Positions 1 to 9,276 are shown, counted from the stretch's first letter. The stretch: DNA of 64,000 nucleotides from Pseudomonas peradeniyensis (GCF_014268935.2 NZ_JABWRJ020000004.1:434001-498000); one strand, 5' to 3'. Numbers and translations are program-made. The notes: generated by a model from the letters alone, not told the origin.

Positions 1-1
1 C

Positions 2-1105
2 ACCAACGACGTGCTCGAGCAACGCATGGCCGCCCTCGAGGGCGGGGTCGGCGCGCTGGCCGTGGCCTCGGGCATGGCCGCCATCACCTACGCCATCCAG
101 ACCGTCGCCGAAGCCGGCGACAACATCGTCTCGGTGGCCAAGCTGTACGGCGGCACCTACAACCTGCTGGCCCACACCCTGCCGCGCATGGGCATCACCA
201 CCCGCTTCGCCGCCCACGACGACATCGCCGCCCTCGAGGCGCTGATCGACGCGCGCACCAAGGCAGTGTTCTGCGAGTCGATCGGCAACCCCGCCGGCAA
301 CATCGTCGATATCGCCGCGCTGGCCGAGGCGGCCCACCGCCATGGCGTGCCGCTGATCGTCGACAACACCGTGGCCACGCCGATTCTCTGCCGCCCGTTC
401 GAGCACGGCGCCGATATCGTCGTGCACTCGCTGACCAAGTACATCGGCGGCCATGGCACCAGCATCGGCGGCATCGTCATCGACTCGGGCAAGTTCCCCT
501 GGGCCGATCACAAGGAACGTTTCGCCCTGCTCAACACTCCCGACCCGTCCTACCACGGCGTTACCTACACCGAGGCCTTCGGCCCCGCCGCCTTCATCGG
601 CCGCTGCCGCGTGGTGCCGCTGCGCAACACCGGTGCAGCGCTGTCGCCGTTCAATGCCTTCCTGATCCTGCAAGGCCTGGAGACCCTGGCCCTGCGCATG
701 GAGCGCCATACCGAGAATGCGCTCAAGGTCGCCCGCTACCTGCAGGAACACGACCAGGTGGCCTGGGTGAAATATGCCGGCCTGCCCGACCACCCCGAAC
801 ACCAACTGGCACAGCGCTACACTGGCGGCAAACCGGCGGCGATCCTGTCGTTCGGCATCAAGGGCGGCCAGGCCGCCGGGGCACGCTTCATCGATGCGTT
901 GCAACTGGTGGTGCGCCTGGTCAACATCGGCGACGCCAAGTCGCTGGCCTGCCATCCCGCCTCCACCACCCACCGCCAGCTCAACGACGAAGAACTGGAG
1001 AAGGCCGGCGTGCCGCGAGACATGGTGCGCCTGTCGATCGGCATCGAGCACAGCGACGACATCATCGCCGACCTCGCCCAGGCCCTGGAGGCCAGTCGCG
1101 GCTGA
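2..1105 (+). CDS. metY: O-acetylhomoserine sulfhydrylase, 5' truncated by window edge
   Basis: This PLP enzyme of the Cys/Met metabolism family makes homocysteine from O-acetylhomoserine and sulfide in the cytoplasm. The frame is open from base 2, and 367 residues are visible. Family members have about 425, so roughly 55-60 N-terminal residues lie outside the window. The PLP-binding lysine sits in the motif SLTKYIGGHG (codon 437-439). The preceding VDNTVATP segment and the C-terminal LSIGIEHSDDI segment are typical. The GGHGTSIGG variant and the ARFAAHDD region fit MetY rather than MetB or MetZ. The stop is TGA at 1103-1105. Family assignment is secure; preference for acetyl over succinyl substrate is inferred. 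Confidence 0.93.
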   Translation, partial: TNDVLEQRMAALEGGVGALAVASGMAAITYAIQTVAEAGDNIVSVAKLYGGTYNLLAHTLPRMGITTRFAAHDDIAALEALIDARTKAVFCESIGNPAGNIVDIAALAEAAHRHGVPLIVDNTVATPILCRPFEHGADIVVHSLTKYIGGHGTSIGGIVIDSGKFPWADHKERFALLNTPDPSYHGVTYTEAFGPAAFIGRCRVVPLRNTGAALSPFNAFLILQGLETLALRMERHTENALKVARYLQEHDQVAWVKYAGLPDHPEHQLAQRYTGGKPAAILSFGIKGGQAAGARFIDALQLVVRLVNIGDAKSLACHPASTTHRQLNDEELEKAGVPRDMVRLSIGIEHSDDIIADLAQALEASRG

Positions 1106-1169
1106 TCGACCCGCGCCCCACCCAATGCCGACGGCGGGCGCGTACCCTGTAGAACCGGAACCCCACGCA

Positions 1170-1943
1170 ATGACCCTTTTCTACCTGAAACTCCTGGTCA
1201 CCCCGCTGCTGATGTGGGCCATCTCCCTCGCCTCGCGGCGCTGGGGCGGCCTGCTCGGCGGGCTGCTGTCCGGCCTGCCGATCACCTCGGCCCTGGTGAT
1301 GACCTTCCTGTGCCTGGAGCAAGGCACGGGCTTCGCCCTGGGCGCGGTACCCGGCGCGCTGGGTGGGTTGGCGGCGGTGCAGGCCACCTACACCTTCTAC
1401 CTGTTCGCCACACGCCGGGTCGATATCGCTCCGGCCGTGCTGCTGGCGCTCCTGTTCTATGGCCTGGCGGCCTATGCCTTCACCCACTGGGGTGGGCTGT
1501 ACCTGTCGGTGACCGTGGCGCTGCTGCTGATCGGCGTGCTGATCCGCGTCAGTGGCCGCGAGCCCAGGCCCGACACCCTCGTCCGCCCCCGGCAGCGGTA
1601 TTGGGAGATTCCCTTGCGAATGGTATCCGCCACCTCGCTGCTGATGGTCACCACCAGCCTGGCCAACTGGCTGGGGCCAGCCACCAGCGGCATGCTGGCG
1701 CCAATTCCGGTGATTGCCTGGCCGCTGGTGGTGTTCGCCCATGTGCAGGGTGGCCGGGCCGGGATGGCGGCGATGGTGCGGGGCAATGCCATTGGTGCGG
1801 TGGGAGTGATTGCATTCTACCTGGCGATGGCGGGGTTGCTGGAGCGATTGGGGGTTGCCGTGACCATCGGCCTCGCCATGGGCCTGGCCGTGGCACTGAC
1901 CGTCGCGTTGGCGGCGGCGCTGCGCCGGTTACCGACTGATTGA
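1170..1943 (+). CDS. integral membrane protein, function unknown
   Basis: This 257-residue protein is hydrophobic nearly throughout, with about seven predicted membrane segments beginning at residue 2 (LFYLKLLVTPLLMWAI). A Gly/Ser-rich turn, GGLLGGLLSGLPITSALV, lies near residue 27, and one polar loop around residues 128-145 carries RPRQRYWEIP. The start is ATG 1170, 64 bases after metY. I do not recognise a characterised transporter family. The repeated GGLLSGLP and GPATSGMLAPIPVIAWP motifs suggest two related halves. It could be co-transcribed with metY, since no terminator is visible between them. The inner-membrane location is inferred from composition. Confidence 0.8.
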   Translation: MTLFYLKLLVTPLLMWAISLASRRWGGLLGGLLSGLPITSALVMTFLCLEQGTGFALGAVPGALGGLAAVQATYTFYLFATRRVDIAPAVLLALLFYGLAAYAFTHWGGLYLSVTVALLLIGVLIRVSGREPRPDTLVRPRQRYWEIPLRMVSATSLLMVTTSLANWLGPATSGMLAPIPVIAWPLVVFAHVQGGRAGMAAMVRGNAIGAVGVIAFYLAMAGLLERLGVAVTIGLAMGLAVALTVALAAALRRLPTD

Positions 1944-2055
1944 CCCGTGTTTCGAACAGATCCTGGGCTTGATCCATCCTCTCTGGAGGCAGCCCCTGCG
2001 GCAAAATATCGACTAGCCTGAATGCTCCTGTTGCCAACCTGACAAGGTGAAGACG

Positions 2056-2400
2056 ATGAGCATGATGGACTGGGACGCCTACCGTAAGCAGTTGATGGCC
2101 GGCATCGGCGATCTCAAGCAACTCTCTCCCGATACCGTGGCCGGCTACGCGACCGCCAGCGGCGCCGGGGCCAAGACCAACCACCTGGACGCCAAGACCC
2201 GTGAGCTGATCTCGTTGGCCGTGGCCGTCACCACCCGCTGCGACGGCTGCATCGCCGTGCATTCGCAGCAGGCGGTCAAGCACGGCGCCACCCGCGAGGA
2301 GATCGCCGAGGCCCTGGGCGTGGCGGTGGCAATGAATGCTGGCGCCGCGCTGGTCTACTCGGCCAGGGCGCTGGACGCCGTGGGCAAGGCCGGCGCCTGA
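2056..2400 (+). CDS. carboxymuconolactone decarboxylase/AhpD-like protein
   Basis: This 114-residue protein is a single CMD domain. It carries the AhpD-type redox motif CDGCIAVHSQQAVKHG (CxxC followed by HxxxxxxHG) and the family signature TREEIAEALGVAVAMNAG. Such proteins act as small thiol peroxidase or disulfide-reducing partners in the cytoplasm. The two cysteines argue for redox activity rather than lactone decarboxylation. The start is ATG 2056, with AAGGTG six bases upstream. An in-frame GTG at 2047 is possible but overlaps that Shine-Dalgarno sequence. It is an isolated gene, 80 bases before a GNAT gene on the same strand. Confidence 0.9.
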   Translation: MSMMDWDAYRKQLMAGIGDLKQLSPDTVAGYATASGAGAKTNHLDAKTRELISLAVAVTTRCDGCIAVHSQQAVKHGATREEIAEALGVAVAMNAGAALVYSARALDAVGKAGA

Positions 2401-2479
2401 GCAGGTTGCGGCGCCGGCGCCCTTGCGCGCAGGCGCCGCGACACCCAGACTTGGCGCCTCAGCCCGTGCAGGAACCGCC

Positions 2480-3049
2480 ATGATCCAGATCCGCCCCATG
2501 ACCCCGGAAGACTTCGAGCGCTTCTGGCCGACCTTCCAGTCCATCGTCCAGGCCCGCCAGACCTACGCCTTCGACCCGGCCCTGGACATCGACCAGGCGC
2601 GCCAGCTGTGGCTGGAAACCCCGTTGCGTACCCTGGTGGCCGAGGACGATGGCGTGCTGCTCGGCTCGTACTTTCTCAAGGCCAATGCCGCCGGCCCCGG
2701 TGCACATGTCGGCAACTGCGGCTACATGGTCTGCGAGCAGGCCCGTGGCCGGGGCGTGGCCAGGCTGATGTGCGACCACTCGCAGAAGCTGGCGCGCCAG
2801 GAGGGCTTCCTGGCCCTGCAGTTCAACTCGGTAGTGGCCAGCAACGAGGTGGCCGTGGCGCTGTGGCACAAGCTCGGCTTCGAGACCGTCGGGCGCCTGC
2901 CCAAGGCTTACCGCCATGCCGAACTGGGCCTGGTGGACTGCCTGGTGATGTACAAGTGGCTGGCAGACGAGCCGGTGGTGGAAAAACCGGCGCTGCTGAT
3001 CGGGCGCAAGAACATCGAGGCGCGGGTGTCGCGTCGGCGCGGGCGCTGA
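2480..3049 (+). CDS. GNAT family N-acetyltransferase
   Basis: This 189-residue protein opens with IQIRPMTPEDFERFW, the usual first strand of GNAT acetyltransferases. The acetyl-CoA loop is recognisable as CEQARGRGVARLMCDHSQ (R-x-x-G-x-G/A), followed by NSVVASNEVAVALWHKLGFETVGRLP, the typical C-terminal NxxAxxLYxKxGF block. The substrate cannot be read from sequence. The start is ATG 2480, close behind the CMD gene, so the two may share a transcript. A REP pair follows the stop directly and probably marks the end of the unit. Confidence 0.9.
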   Translation: MIQIRPMTPEDFERFWPTFQSIVQARQTYAFDPALDIDQARQLWLETPLRTLVAEDDGVLLGSYFLKANAAGPGAHVGNCGYMVCEQARGRGVARLMCDHSQKLARQEGFLALQFNSVVASNEVAVALWHKLGFETVGRLPKAYRHAELGLVDCLVMYKWLADEPVVEKPALLIGRKNIEARVSRRRGR

Positions 3050-3054
3050 CCCCA

Positions 3055-3135
3055 TCGCGGGGCAAGCCCGCTCCCACGATCCGATTACCTGGAGCTGCCA
3101 GGGTATCGCCGTGGGAGCGGGCTTGCCCCGCGATC
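3055..3135. repeat. REP pair (BIME-like)
   Basis: Two inverted copies of the putida-type REP core (CGCGGGGCAAGCCCGCTCCCAC and its complement) are separated by about 32 bases. The pair sits just after the GNAT stop codon and can fold into a long hairpin. Confidence 0.9.
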
Positions 3136-3225
3136 AGCGACAACGCAATTGCAGCTAACCCATTGCCCCAGCAGATATTTCCCTACCACCCAGACGATTG
3201 ACTCGCCCCCCATTCGATGGTCAGA

Positions 3226-3425
3226 TGCGCGCCAGTTTCAGGTGTCCTGCGCCGCCGCGCGCAGGGTGAAACGGGAAGCCGGTGCGTCGTTGTCACGACA
3301 AGTCCGGCGCTGCCCCCGCAACGGTAAGCGAGCGAATCCTTCGACAGACCACTGTGCGCACGCATGGGAAGGTGAAGGCTTCACGCCCCTCGCAAGCCCG
3401 GAGACCGGCCTGAGGCTCTACTTGG
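3226..3425 (+). promoter_or_regulatory. cobalamin (B12) riboswitch
   Basis: The leader of the TonB receptor gene carries the core features of an adenosylcobalamin riboswitch. It opens with a P1-proximal segment and then GAAGCCGGTGCG. The CCCCGCAACGGTAAGCGA block follows at about 3313-3333, with ACCACTGTGCGCACGCATGGGAAGGTGAAGGC after it. The hallmark AAGCCCGGAGACCGGCCT box is near 3396-3413. About 110 bases separate it from the start codon and contain GC-rich inverted repeats that could form the expression platform. Cobalamin binding should lower expression of the receptor. Boundaries are approximate. Confidence 0.93.
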
Positions 3426-3536
3426 CAACCCGCGGTGGGCGGGCGCAGGCCGGTATCCGCGTGCGCGCCTGCGTGCGCGCTTCGCCGTTGCGTGTTTTCC
3501 ACCGGGATCCATTCCTTCCTGCAGCAGTGGAACGAC

Positions 3537-5663
3537 ATGTCCCGACTCAACAAGCTTCACACCCTGGCGGCCTGCCTGGCCGTGTCCCTGCCGGCGCTGG
3601 CCGACGACCATGAAGTGGTGCCCCTCACCCTGCCCTCCACGGCGATCACCGACACCCGAGAACCGCAGGCCATCGACCTGGCCACGCCAACCCCGGCCGG
3701 ATCGCGCCTGAATCTCAGCGCCCTGGACACCCCGGCCAGCACCAGCAGCCTGACCGAGGCGCAGATCCAGCAGCGCAACAACCTCACCGTGCAGGACGCC
3801 GTGACCCGCTCGCCGGGCCTCACCTTCATCGGCACCCCGGGCGACGGCGGCACCGGCCTGTCGGCGCGGGGCTTCACCGGGCAGAGTTCGGTGATGACCC
3901 TGTTCGACGGCTCGCGCCTGTACGCCGGCGCCGGCACCCTGACCTTCCCGGTCGATCCGTGGATGGTCGAGCGCATCGACGTGATCCGCGGCCCCGCCTC
4001 GGTGCTGTACGGCGAAGGCGCCACCGGCGCGGTGGTCAACGTGGTGCCGAAGAAACCGTTCGCCGGCGACATCCGCAACCACCTGCGCCTGGGCTACGGC
4101 TCCTGGGACCGCCAGCAGCTGGGCCTGGACAGCGGCGGCAGCCTGAGCGAGCGCCTGAGCTACCGCGTCACGCTGAACCAGCAGGCCGGCAACGGCTGGG
4201 TCGACCGCACTGACTCGCGCAGCCTGGCCCTCAGCGCCGCCCTGCGCTTCGATGCCAGCGACGACCTGAGCTTCACCCTCGCCCACGAACGCGGCGATGC
4301 GCAACCGGCCAACTACTACGGCACCCCGTTGATCGACGGGCACCTGCGCAGCAGCGTGCGCCGCAAGAACTACAACGTCAGCAACGACGAGCAGCGCTAC
4401 CACGACGAGTGGACGCGCCTGACCACCGACTGGACCCTCAGCGACAGTGTCAGCGCCAGCAACCAGCTGTACTACATCAAGAGCCGCCGTCAGTGGCGCA
4501 ATGCCGAGTCCTACGCCTGGGACGCCGCCAACGGCGTGATCCAGCGCGGCAGCTTCCTCGAGATCCGCCACAACCAGGAGCAGCTCGGCGACCGCCAGAG
4601 CTTCACCTTCGACCATGGGCTGTTCGGCCTGGCCAGCAAGACCGTGGTCGGCGCCGACTACAACCGGATTCGCTTCAACGTCGACAGCAACTCGCCCTAC
4701 CGCGATGGCGGCAGCGATCCGCTCGACCCGTGGCATCCGGCGCCGGGTGGCTTCCACAGCCTCAGCCCGACCCGGGCGCAGACACTGTCCAAGGTCGACA
4801 CCTTCGCCCTGTTCGCCGAGAACCGCACCCAGCTGACCGACCGACTGGCGCTGGTCACCGGCATCCGCCGCGACCAGAATCACATCGACCGCGACGACCT
4901 GGTCAACAACAGCCGCAGCGACCGCAGCCTGCAGGGCGGCAACTGGCGTGCCGGGCTGGTGTACGCGCTCACCGACGACCTGTCGCTGTACGGGCAGTAC
5001 TCCACCAGCGAGGACGGCGTCGGCGACCTGCTCACCCAGCGCCCGAACAAGCGCCTGGACCTGACCGAGGCGAAGCAGACCGAGATCGGCCTGAAGCAGC
5101 GTTTCTGGGATGCGCGTGGCGAGTGGACACTGGCGGCCTATCACATCGTCAAGAAGAAATTGCCGGTGTACAACCCGGTCACCCACGACAGCCAGCAGGC
5201 CGGCCAGCAAACCTCCGACGGCCTGGAGGCCAGCCTGGAACTGGCGCTGGGCACCCAGTGGCAGCTCTCGGCCAATGCCGCGCTGGTGCGGGCCAAGTAC
5301 GACGACTTCCTCGAGGAAGGCAACAACGGCACGGTCCACGACCGCGCCGGCAACCGCCCGCAGGACGTGCCGCGGCGCACCGCCAACCTGTGGCTGAGCA
5401 AGGGCTTCGGCCAGGCTGTGGATGCGGGCATCGGCCTGCGCTACGTGGATGAGCGCTACTCCAGCGCGGCCAACGACGAGCGCGTGCCGGGCTACACCGT
5501 GGTCGATGCCAACCTGGGCTGGCAGGTGCTGCCCGACGTGCGCCTCGGCCTGCAGTTGAACAACCTGTTTGACCGCCAGTACGCCCAGTCCAGCTACAGC
5601 GGCGAGCAATGGCTGCTGGGCGCGCCGCGCTCGTATTTCGCCACGGTCGACTACAGCTTCTGA
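3537..5663 (+). CDS. TonB-dependent receptor under a B12 riboswitch
   Basis: This 708-residue outer-membrane receptor begins with a signal peptide ending near ALA-DDHE (residues 1-22). A TonB-box-like stretch follows, then a plug domain (LTVQDAVTRSPGLTFIG ... RIDVIRGPASVLYGEGATGAVVNVV), and a 22-strand barrel ends in the canonical terminal aromatic SYFATVDYSF. Plug and barrel resemble the siderophore receptor branch (FhuE/FpvA type without a signalling domain) more than BtuB. The upstream riboswitch nevertheless predicts a cobalamin, cobinamide or other corrinoid-linked substrate. The start is ATG 3537. The GlxA-type regulator gene follows after 96 bases. Transport specificity is the open point. 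Confidence 0.92.
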   Translation: MSRLNKLHTLAACLAVSLPALADDHEVVPLTLPSTAITDTREPQAIDLATPTPAGSRLNLSALDTPASTSSLTEAQIQQRNNLTVQDAVTRSPGLTFIGTPGDGGTGLSARGFTGQSSVMTLFDGSRLYAGAGTLTFPVDPWMVERIDVIRGPASVLYGEGATGAVVNVVPKKPFAGDIRNHLRLGYGSWDRQQLGLDSGGSLSERLSYRVTLNQQAGNGWVDRTDSRSLALSAALRFDASDDLSFTLAHERGDAQPANYYGTPLIDGHLRSSVRRKNYNVSNDEQRYHDEWTRLTTDWTLSDSVSASNQLYYIKSRRQWRNAESYAWDAANGVIQRGSFLEIRHNQEQLGDRQSFTFDHGLFGLASKTVVGADYNRIRFNVDSNSPYRDGGSDPLDPWHPAPGGFHSLSPTRAQTLSKVDTFALFAENRTQLTDRLALVTGIRRDQNHIDRDDLVNNSRSDRSLQGGNWRAGLVYALTDDLSLYGQYSTSEDGVGDLLTQRPNKRLDLTEAKQTEIGLKQRFWDARGEWTLAAYHIVKKKLPVYNPVTHDSQQAGQQTSDGLEASLELALGTQWQLSANAALVRAKYDDFLEEGNNGTVHDRAGNRPQDVPRRTANLWLSKGFGQAVDAGIGLRYVDERYSSAANDERVPGYTVVDANLGWQVLPDVRLGLQLNNLFDRQYAQSSYSGEQWLLGAPRSYFATVDYSF

Positions 5664-5759
5664 GGCCGGCGTCGATTCCCGCGCCTGTCGCGCGGTGCTT
5701 GATCGGCGCCGCGCCAGGTGCTCGACTTAGTTCTACGCCTCCGTCACAAGCAGTGCGCC

Positions 5760-6815
5760 ATGACCGACATCCCGCAGATCCCCACCCCGCCCGTGCACGC
5801 CCTGGATCAGCCGCGCACCCTGCTGTTCCTCGCCTACCCGCAGATGGGCCTGCTCGACCTCACCGGCGCGCAGACGGTGTTCTGGGCGGCGACCAAGGCC
5901 CGCGCCGCGCGCGGACTGCCGGGCTACCGCCTGGTCACTGCCAGCCTCGAAGGCGGCCTGGTGCCCACCGCCGAGGGCCTGGCGGTAGGTACCGAGCCAC
6001 TGGAGCCCTGGTTGCACGAGCCGTTCGACACCCTGGTGGTGCCGGGCGCGCCGGAGATCGTCCGCACCCTCCCCGACCATGCCGAGCTGGTCGCCTGGCT
6101 GGCCCAGGCCGCCCAACGCGCCCGACGCACCGCCTCGGTATGCAGCGGCACTTTCCTGCTGGCCGCCGCCGGACTGCTCGACGGGCGCCGGGCAGCCACC
6201 CGCTGGGCGATGTGCGATGCGCTGCACCGGCGCTTCCCGGCCATCGAAGTGGACGCCGAGTCGATCTTCGTGCAACAGGACCAGGTATGGACCTCGGCGG
6301 GGGTCAGCGCCGGCATCGACCTGGCGCTGGCCCTGGTCGAGGCCGACTGTGGCCGCGAGGTGGCGATGCAGGTGGCCCGCGAGCTGGTGGTGTTCCTCAA
6401 GCGCCCCGGTGGCCAGGCGCAGTTCAGCGAACTGCTCAAGGCCCAGGGCGAGGACAGCGCCGCCTTCGAGGCCCTGCACCTGTGGCTCAACGAGCACCTG
6501 GGCGACCCGCGCCTGACGGTCGAGCGGCTGGCCGAGCAGGCGCGCATGAGCCTGCGCAACTTCACCCGGGTGTACAAGCACAAGACCGGCCGCACCCCGG
6601 CCAAGGCCATCGAGGTGTTCCGCCTGGAGGCGGCGCGGCGCTTGCTGGAGAACTCCGACCAGCATATCGAGCAGGTCGCCCGCCACTGCGGGTTCGGCAG
6701 CGAGGAGCGCATGCGCCTGGCGTTCCAGCGCCACCTGGCGGTGACCCCGCGGGACTACCGGGCGCGCTTCGCCCGCAGCGTGCCGCTGGCCGAAATCCAG
6801 GGTTCTTTGGCCTAG
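5760..6815 (+). CDS. GlxA family transcriptional regulator (DJ-1/PfpI plus AraC HTH)
   Basis: This 351-residue protein has two domains. Residues about 18-190 form a DJ-1/PfpI-like amidotransferase fold with the elbow cysteine in SVCSGTFLLAAAGLLDG. Residues about 235-340 form an AraC-type double helix-turn-helix (LTVERLAEQARMSLRNFTRVYK and IEQVARHCGFGSEERMRLAF). Members of this group sense small metabolites and activate catabolic genes. It sits 96 bases downstream of the riboswitch-controlled receptor in the same orientation, so read-through is possible. The effector is unknown. Confidence 0.92.
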   Translation: MTDIPQIPTPPVHALDQPRTLLFLAYPQMGLLDLTGAQTVFWAATKARAARGLPGYRLVTASLEGGLVPTAEGLAVGTEPLEPWLHEPFDTLVVPGAPEIVRTLPDHAELVAWLAQAAQRARRTASVCSGTFLLAAAGLLDGRRAATRWAMCDALHRRFPAIEVDAESIFVQQDQVWTSAGVSAGIDLALALVEADCGREVAMQVARELVVFLKRPGGQAQFSELLKAQGEDSAAFEALHLWLNEHLGDPRLTVERLAEQARMSLRNFTRVYKHKTGRTPAKAIEVFRLEAARRLLENSDQHIEQVARHCGFGSEERMRLAFQRHLAVTPRDYRARFARSVPLAEIQGSLA

Positions 6816-6947
6816 AGGCAAAACGGGGGCGCGCTTAGCATCTGCAGCACGCCTGTCGGGCCACGGTCCATGTCCTCCCGCAAGGCGTACCCTTTTCCCA
6901 CTGCCGCAGCGACAACATCGACAATCGCGGCATTCAGGAGCACCCTC

Positions 6948-8153
6948 ATGAAACAGATCCTGATCATAGGCGCAGGCTTCGCCGGGCTGTGGAGCGCCCT
7001 CGGCGCCGCCCGCCAGCTCGACCTGCACAAACGCGACGACGTGCTGATCACCGTACTCGCGCCCCAGGCGGAACTGCACATCCGCCCACGCTTCTACGAA
7101 CCCGACGTGCACACCATGGGCGCGCCGCTGCAGGCGCTGTTCGACGCGGTCAACGTGCGCTTCGTCAAAGGCAGCGCCTACCACATCGACCAGGCCAGCC
7201 GTGAAGTGGCGTACCGCCAGCCCGGCGGCATCGAGGCCAGGCTTGGCTACGACCGCCTGATCATGGCCTGCGGCAGCCTGCTCAACCGCCCGGCGCTGGA
7301 AGGCTTCGACCGCCACGCCTTCGACGTCGACAAGATCGAGTCGGCCACTCGCCTGGAAGAACACCTCAAGTCCCTGGCCGCCCGCCCTGACAGCCCGGCG
7401 CGCAATACCGTGGTGGTGGCCGGCGGCGGCTTCACCGGCATCGAGACTGCCACCGAGCTGCCCAGCCGGCTACGGGCGATCCTCGGCGACAAGGTCACGC
7501 CGCGCATCGTCGTGGTCGACCGCGGGGCGAAGATCGGCGCCGCCCTGGGCGCAGGTATCAGCCCGGCCATCGAGCAGGCCTCGGCGGCGCTGGGCATCGA
7601 GTGGGTCTGCGGCGCCACGGTGGCCTCGGTGGATGCCGGCGGCGTGCTGCTCGACAACGGCGAACGCATCGCCGCCAACACGGTGGTCTGGACCGTCGGT
7701 TTCAAGGCCAACCCGCTGACCGAGCAGATCACCGGCGAGCGCGATCGCCAGGGCCGCCTGCATGTGGACGGCCAGCTCAAGGTCATCGGCAACCCGGATG
7801 TGTATGCCGCGGGCGATGTGGCCTATGCGGCCTGCGACGAGGCCGGCAACTTTGCCGTGATGTCCTGCCAGCACGCCATCCCCCTGGGGCGCTACGCCGG
7901 CAACAACGCCGCCGCCGAGCTGATCGGCGTGGCACCGATGACCTACAGCCAGCCCAAGTACGTCACCTGCCTGGACCTCGGCGCCTGGGGCGCGGTGTAC
8001 ACCGAAGGCTGGGAACGCACCGTCTCGCCACCGACCGACAAGTTCGAGGCCAAGCAGCTCAAGCAGCAGATCAACTCGGTGTGGATCTACCCGCCGGCAG
8101 CGGACCGGGCCACCGCACTGGCAGCGGCCGACCCGCTGATTCCGGTCGCCTGA
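6948..8153 (+). CDS. FAD-dependent NAD(P)H oxidoreductase, NDH-2-like
   Basis: This 401-residue flavoprotein has two dinucleotide-binding folds: the FAD motif IIGAGFAGLWSA near residue 6 and the NAD(P)H motif VVVAGGGFTGIETA near residue 154. The FAD-binding end motif NPDVYAAGDVAYA is near residue 284. The organisation is that of type II NADH dehydrogenases and related quinone or ferredoxin reductases. The length is slightly short of Ndh (about 430), and no clear C-terminal amphipathic membrane anchor is visible, so a soluble reductase is also possible. The start is ATG 6948. It is monocistronic, followed by a strong hairpin. Confidence 0.88.
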   Translation: MKQILIIGAGFAGLWSALGAARQLDLHKRDDVLITVLAPQAELHIRPRFYEPDVHTMGAPLQALFDAVNVRFVKGSAYHIDQASREVAYRQPGGIEARLGYDRLIMACGSLLNRPALEGFDRHAFDVDKIESATRLEEHLKSLAARPDSPARNTVVVAGGGFTGIETATELPSRLRAILGDKVTPRIVVVDRGAKIGAALGAGISPAIEQASAALGIEWVCGATVASVDAGGVLLDNGERIAANTVVWTVGFKANPLTEQITGERDRQGRLHVDGQLKVIGNPDVYAAGDVAYAACDEAGNFAVMSCQHAIPLGRYAGNNAAAELIGVAPMTYSQPKYVTCLDLGAWGAVYTEGWERTVSPPTDKFEAKQLKQQINSVWIYPPAADRATALAAADPLIPVA

Positions 8154-8170
8154 CAGCACTGCTGAGCTCC

Positions 8171-8208
8171 GGGGCTGCGCTGTCGCTGAGAGCCGTCAGC
8201 GCAGCCCC
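8171..8208 (+). terminator. 12-bp perfect stem-loop after the flavoprotein gene
   Basis: GGGGCTGCGCTG and CAGCGCAGCCCC form a perfect 12-bp stem with a 14-base loop, starting 18 bases after the stop codon. There is no T-run behind it, so it may stabilise the 3' end rather than terminate intrinsically. Confidence 0.55.
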
Positions 8209-8230
8209 TGCCGGCTTGCCCCGCAATGGC

Positions 8231-8249
8231 GGCAATAGCCGCTATTGCC
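8231..8249. repeat. short perfect inverted repeat
   Basis: GGCAATAG-CCG-CTATTGCC is an 8-bp perfect inverted repeat in the 260-base gap before dkgB. It could be an operator or a small hairpin; nothing nearby identifies a regulator. Confidence 0.4.
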
Positions 8250-8414
8250 TCGCCCCGCTCACAATCCAACCCTGTATTCATGACTCCAGGTCAAAGGACC
8301 TTGGCGCGTCGACGCCTTAATCAATCCCGCCGAACACCGCACACTGCGCCTACCCGTTCGAACCCGTGCCCCACTGCCCGGGCCTCGATCACCTCACTCG
8401 ACAGGAGCAGTTGC

Positions 8415-9218
8415 ATGAGCATTCCATCCTTTGGCCTGGGTACCTTCCGCCTCACCGGCCAGGCCGTCATCGATTCGGTCAAGTCGGCGCTGGAGCTGGG
8501 CTACCGCGCCATCGACACCGCGCAGATCTACAAGAACGAGGCCGAGGTCGGCCAGGCCATCGCCGAAAGCGGCGTGCCACGCGACGAGCTATTCATCACC
8601 ACCAAGATCTGGGTCGACCACTACGCCGCCGACAAGCTGATCCCCAGCCTGCACGAAAGCCTGGCCAAACTGCGCACCGACCATGTCGACCTGCTGCTGA
8701 TCCACTGGCCGGCGCCGGGCAACGGTGTCGAACTGCCCGAATACATGCAGGCGCTGGCCGAAGCCAAGCGCCAGGGCCTGACCCGCGAGATCGGCATCTC
8801 CAACTTCAATATCGAGCTGACCCGCCAGGCCATCGCCGTGGTCGGCCAGGGCGAGATCGCCACCAACCAGATCGAACTCAGCCCATACCTGCAGAACCGC
8901 AAGTTGACCGCCTTCCTCCAGGAACAGGGCATCACTACTACCTCCTACATGACCCTGGCCTACGGCAAGGTGCTGAAGGATCCGCTGCTGGCCGAGATCG
9001 CCGCCAAGCACAAGGCCACCGTGGCCCAGGTGGCCCTGGCCTGGGCCTTGCAGCTGGGCTATGCGGTTATCCCGTCGTCCACCAAACGCGAGAACCTGGC
9101 CAGCAACCTGCTTGCCCGCAGCCTGCGCCTGGACGCCGACGACATGGCGCGCATCGCCACCCTGGAACGCAACGGCCGCGAAGTCAGCCCGGACGGCCTG
9201 GCGCCAGCCTGGGACTGA
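8415..9218 (+). CDS. dkgB: aldo/keto reductase, 2,5-diketo-D-gluconate reductase B type
   Basis: This 267-residue NADPH-dependent aldo/keto reductase has the full catalytic tetrad: D34 and Y39 in AIDTAQIYKNE, K64 in ITTKIW and H97 in LLIHWP. The C-terminal cofactor signature VIPSSTKRENLASNL is present. Length and motifs match DkgB, which reduces 2,5-diketo-gluconate and methylglyoxal-type aldehydes. The start is ATG 8415, with AGGAGCAG upstream. An MFS exporter gene follows after 58 bases on the same strand, suggesting a two-gene unit. The physiological substrate is inferred from family. Confidence 0.93.
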   Translation: MSIPSFGLGTFRLTGQAVIDSVKSALELGYRAIDTAQIYKNEAEVGQAIAESGVPRDELFITTKIWVDHYAADKLIPSLHESLAKLRTDHVDLLLIHWPAPGNGVELPEYMQALAEAKRQGLTREIGISNFNIELTRQAIAVVGQGEIATNQIELSPYLQNRKLTAFLQEQGITTTSYMTLAYGKVLKDPLLAEIAAKHKATVAQVALAWALQLGYAVIPSSTKRENLASNLLARSLRLDADDMARIATLERNGREVSPDGLAPAWD

Positions 9219-9276
9219 TATCCTTCGGGCCTGGAGGCCCAGCGCCCCGCTCTCAACCGCTTTTTCGGAGCTCCCA

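Noticed and set aside
3381..5609. 742-codon open frame opposite the TonB receptor gene
   Set aside because: It is Val/Ala/Gly/Gln-rich without domains and mirrors the receptor codons; the plus-strand frame has signal, plug and barrel motifs. High GC makes long antisense frames common here.
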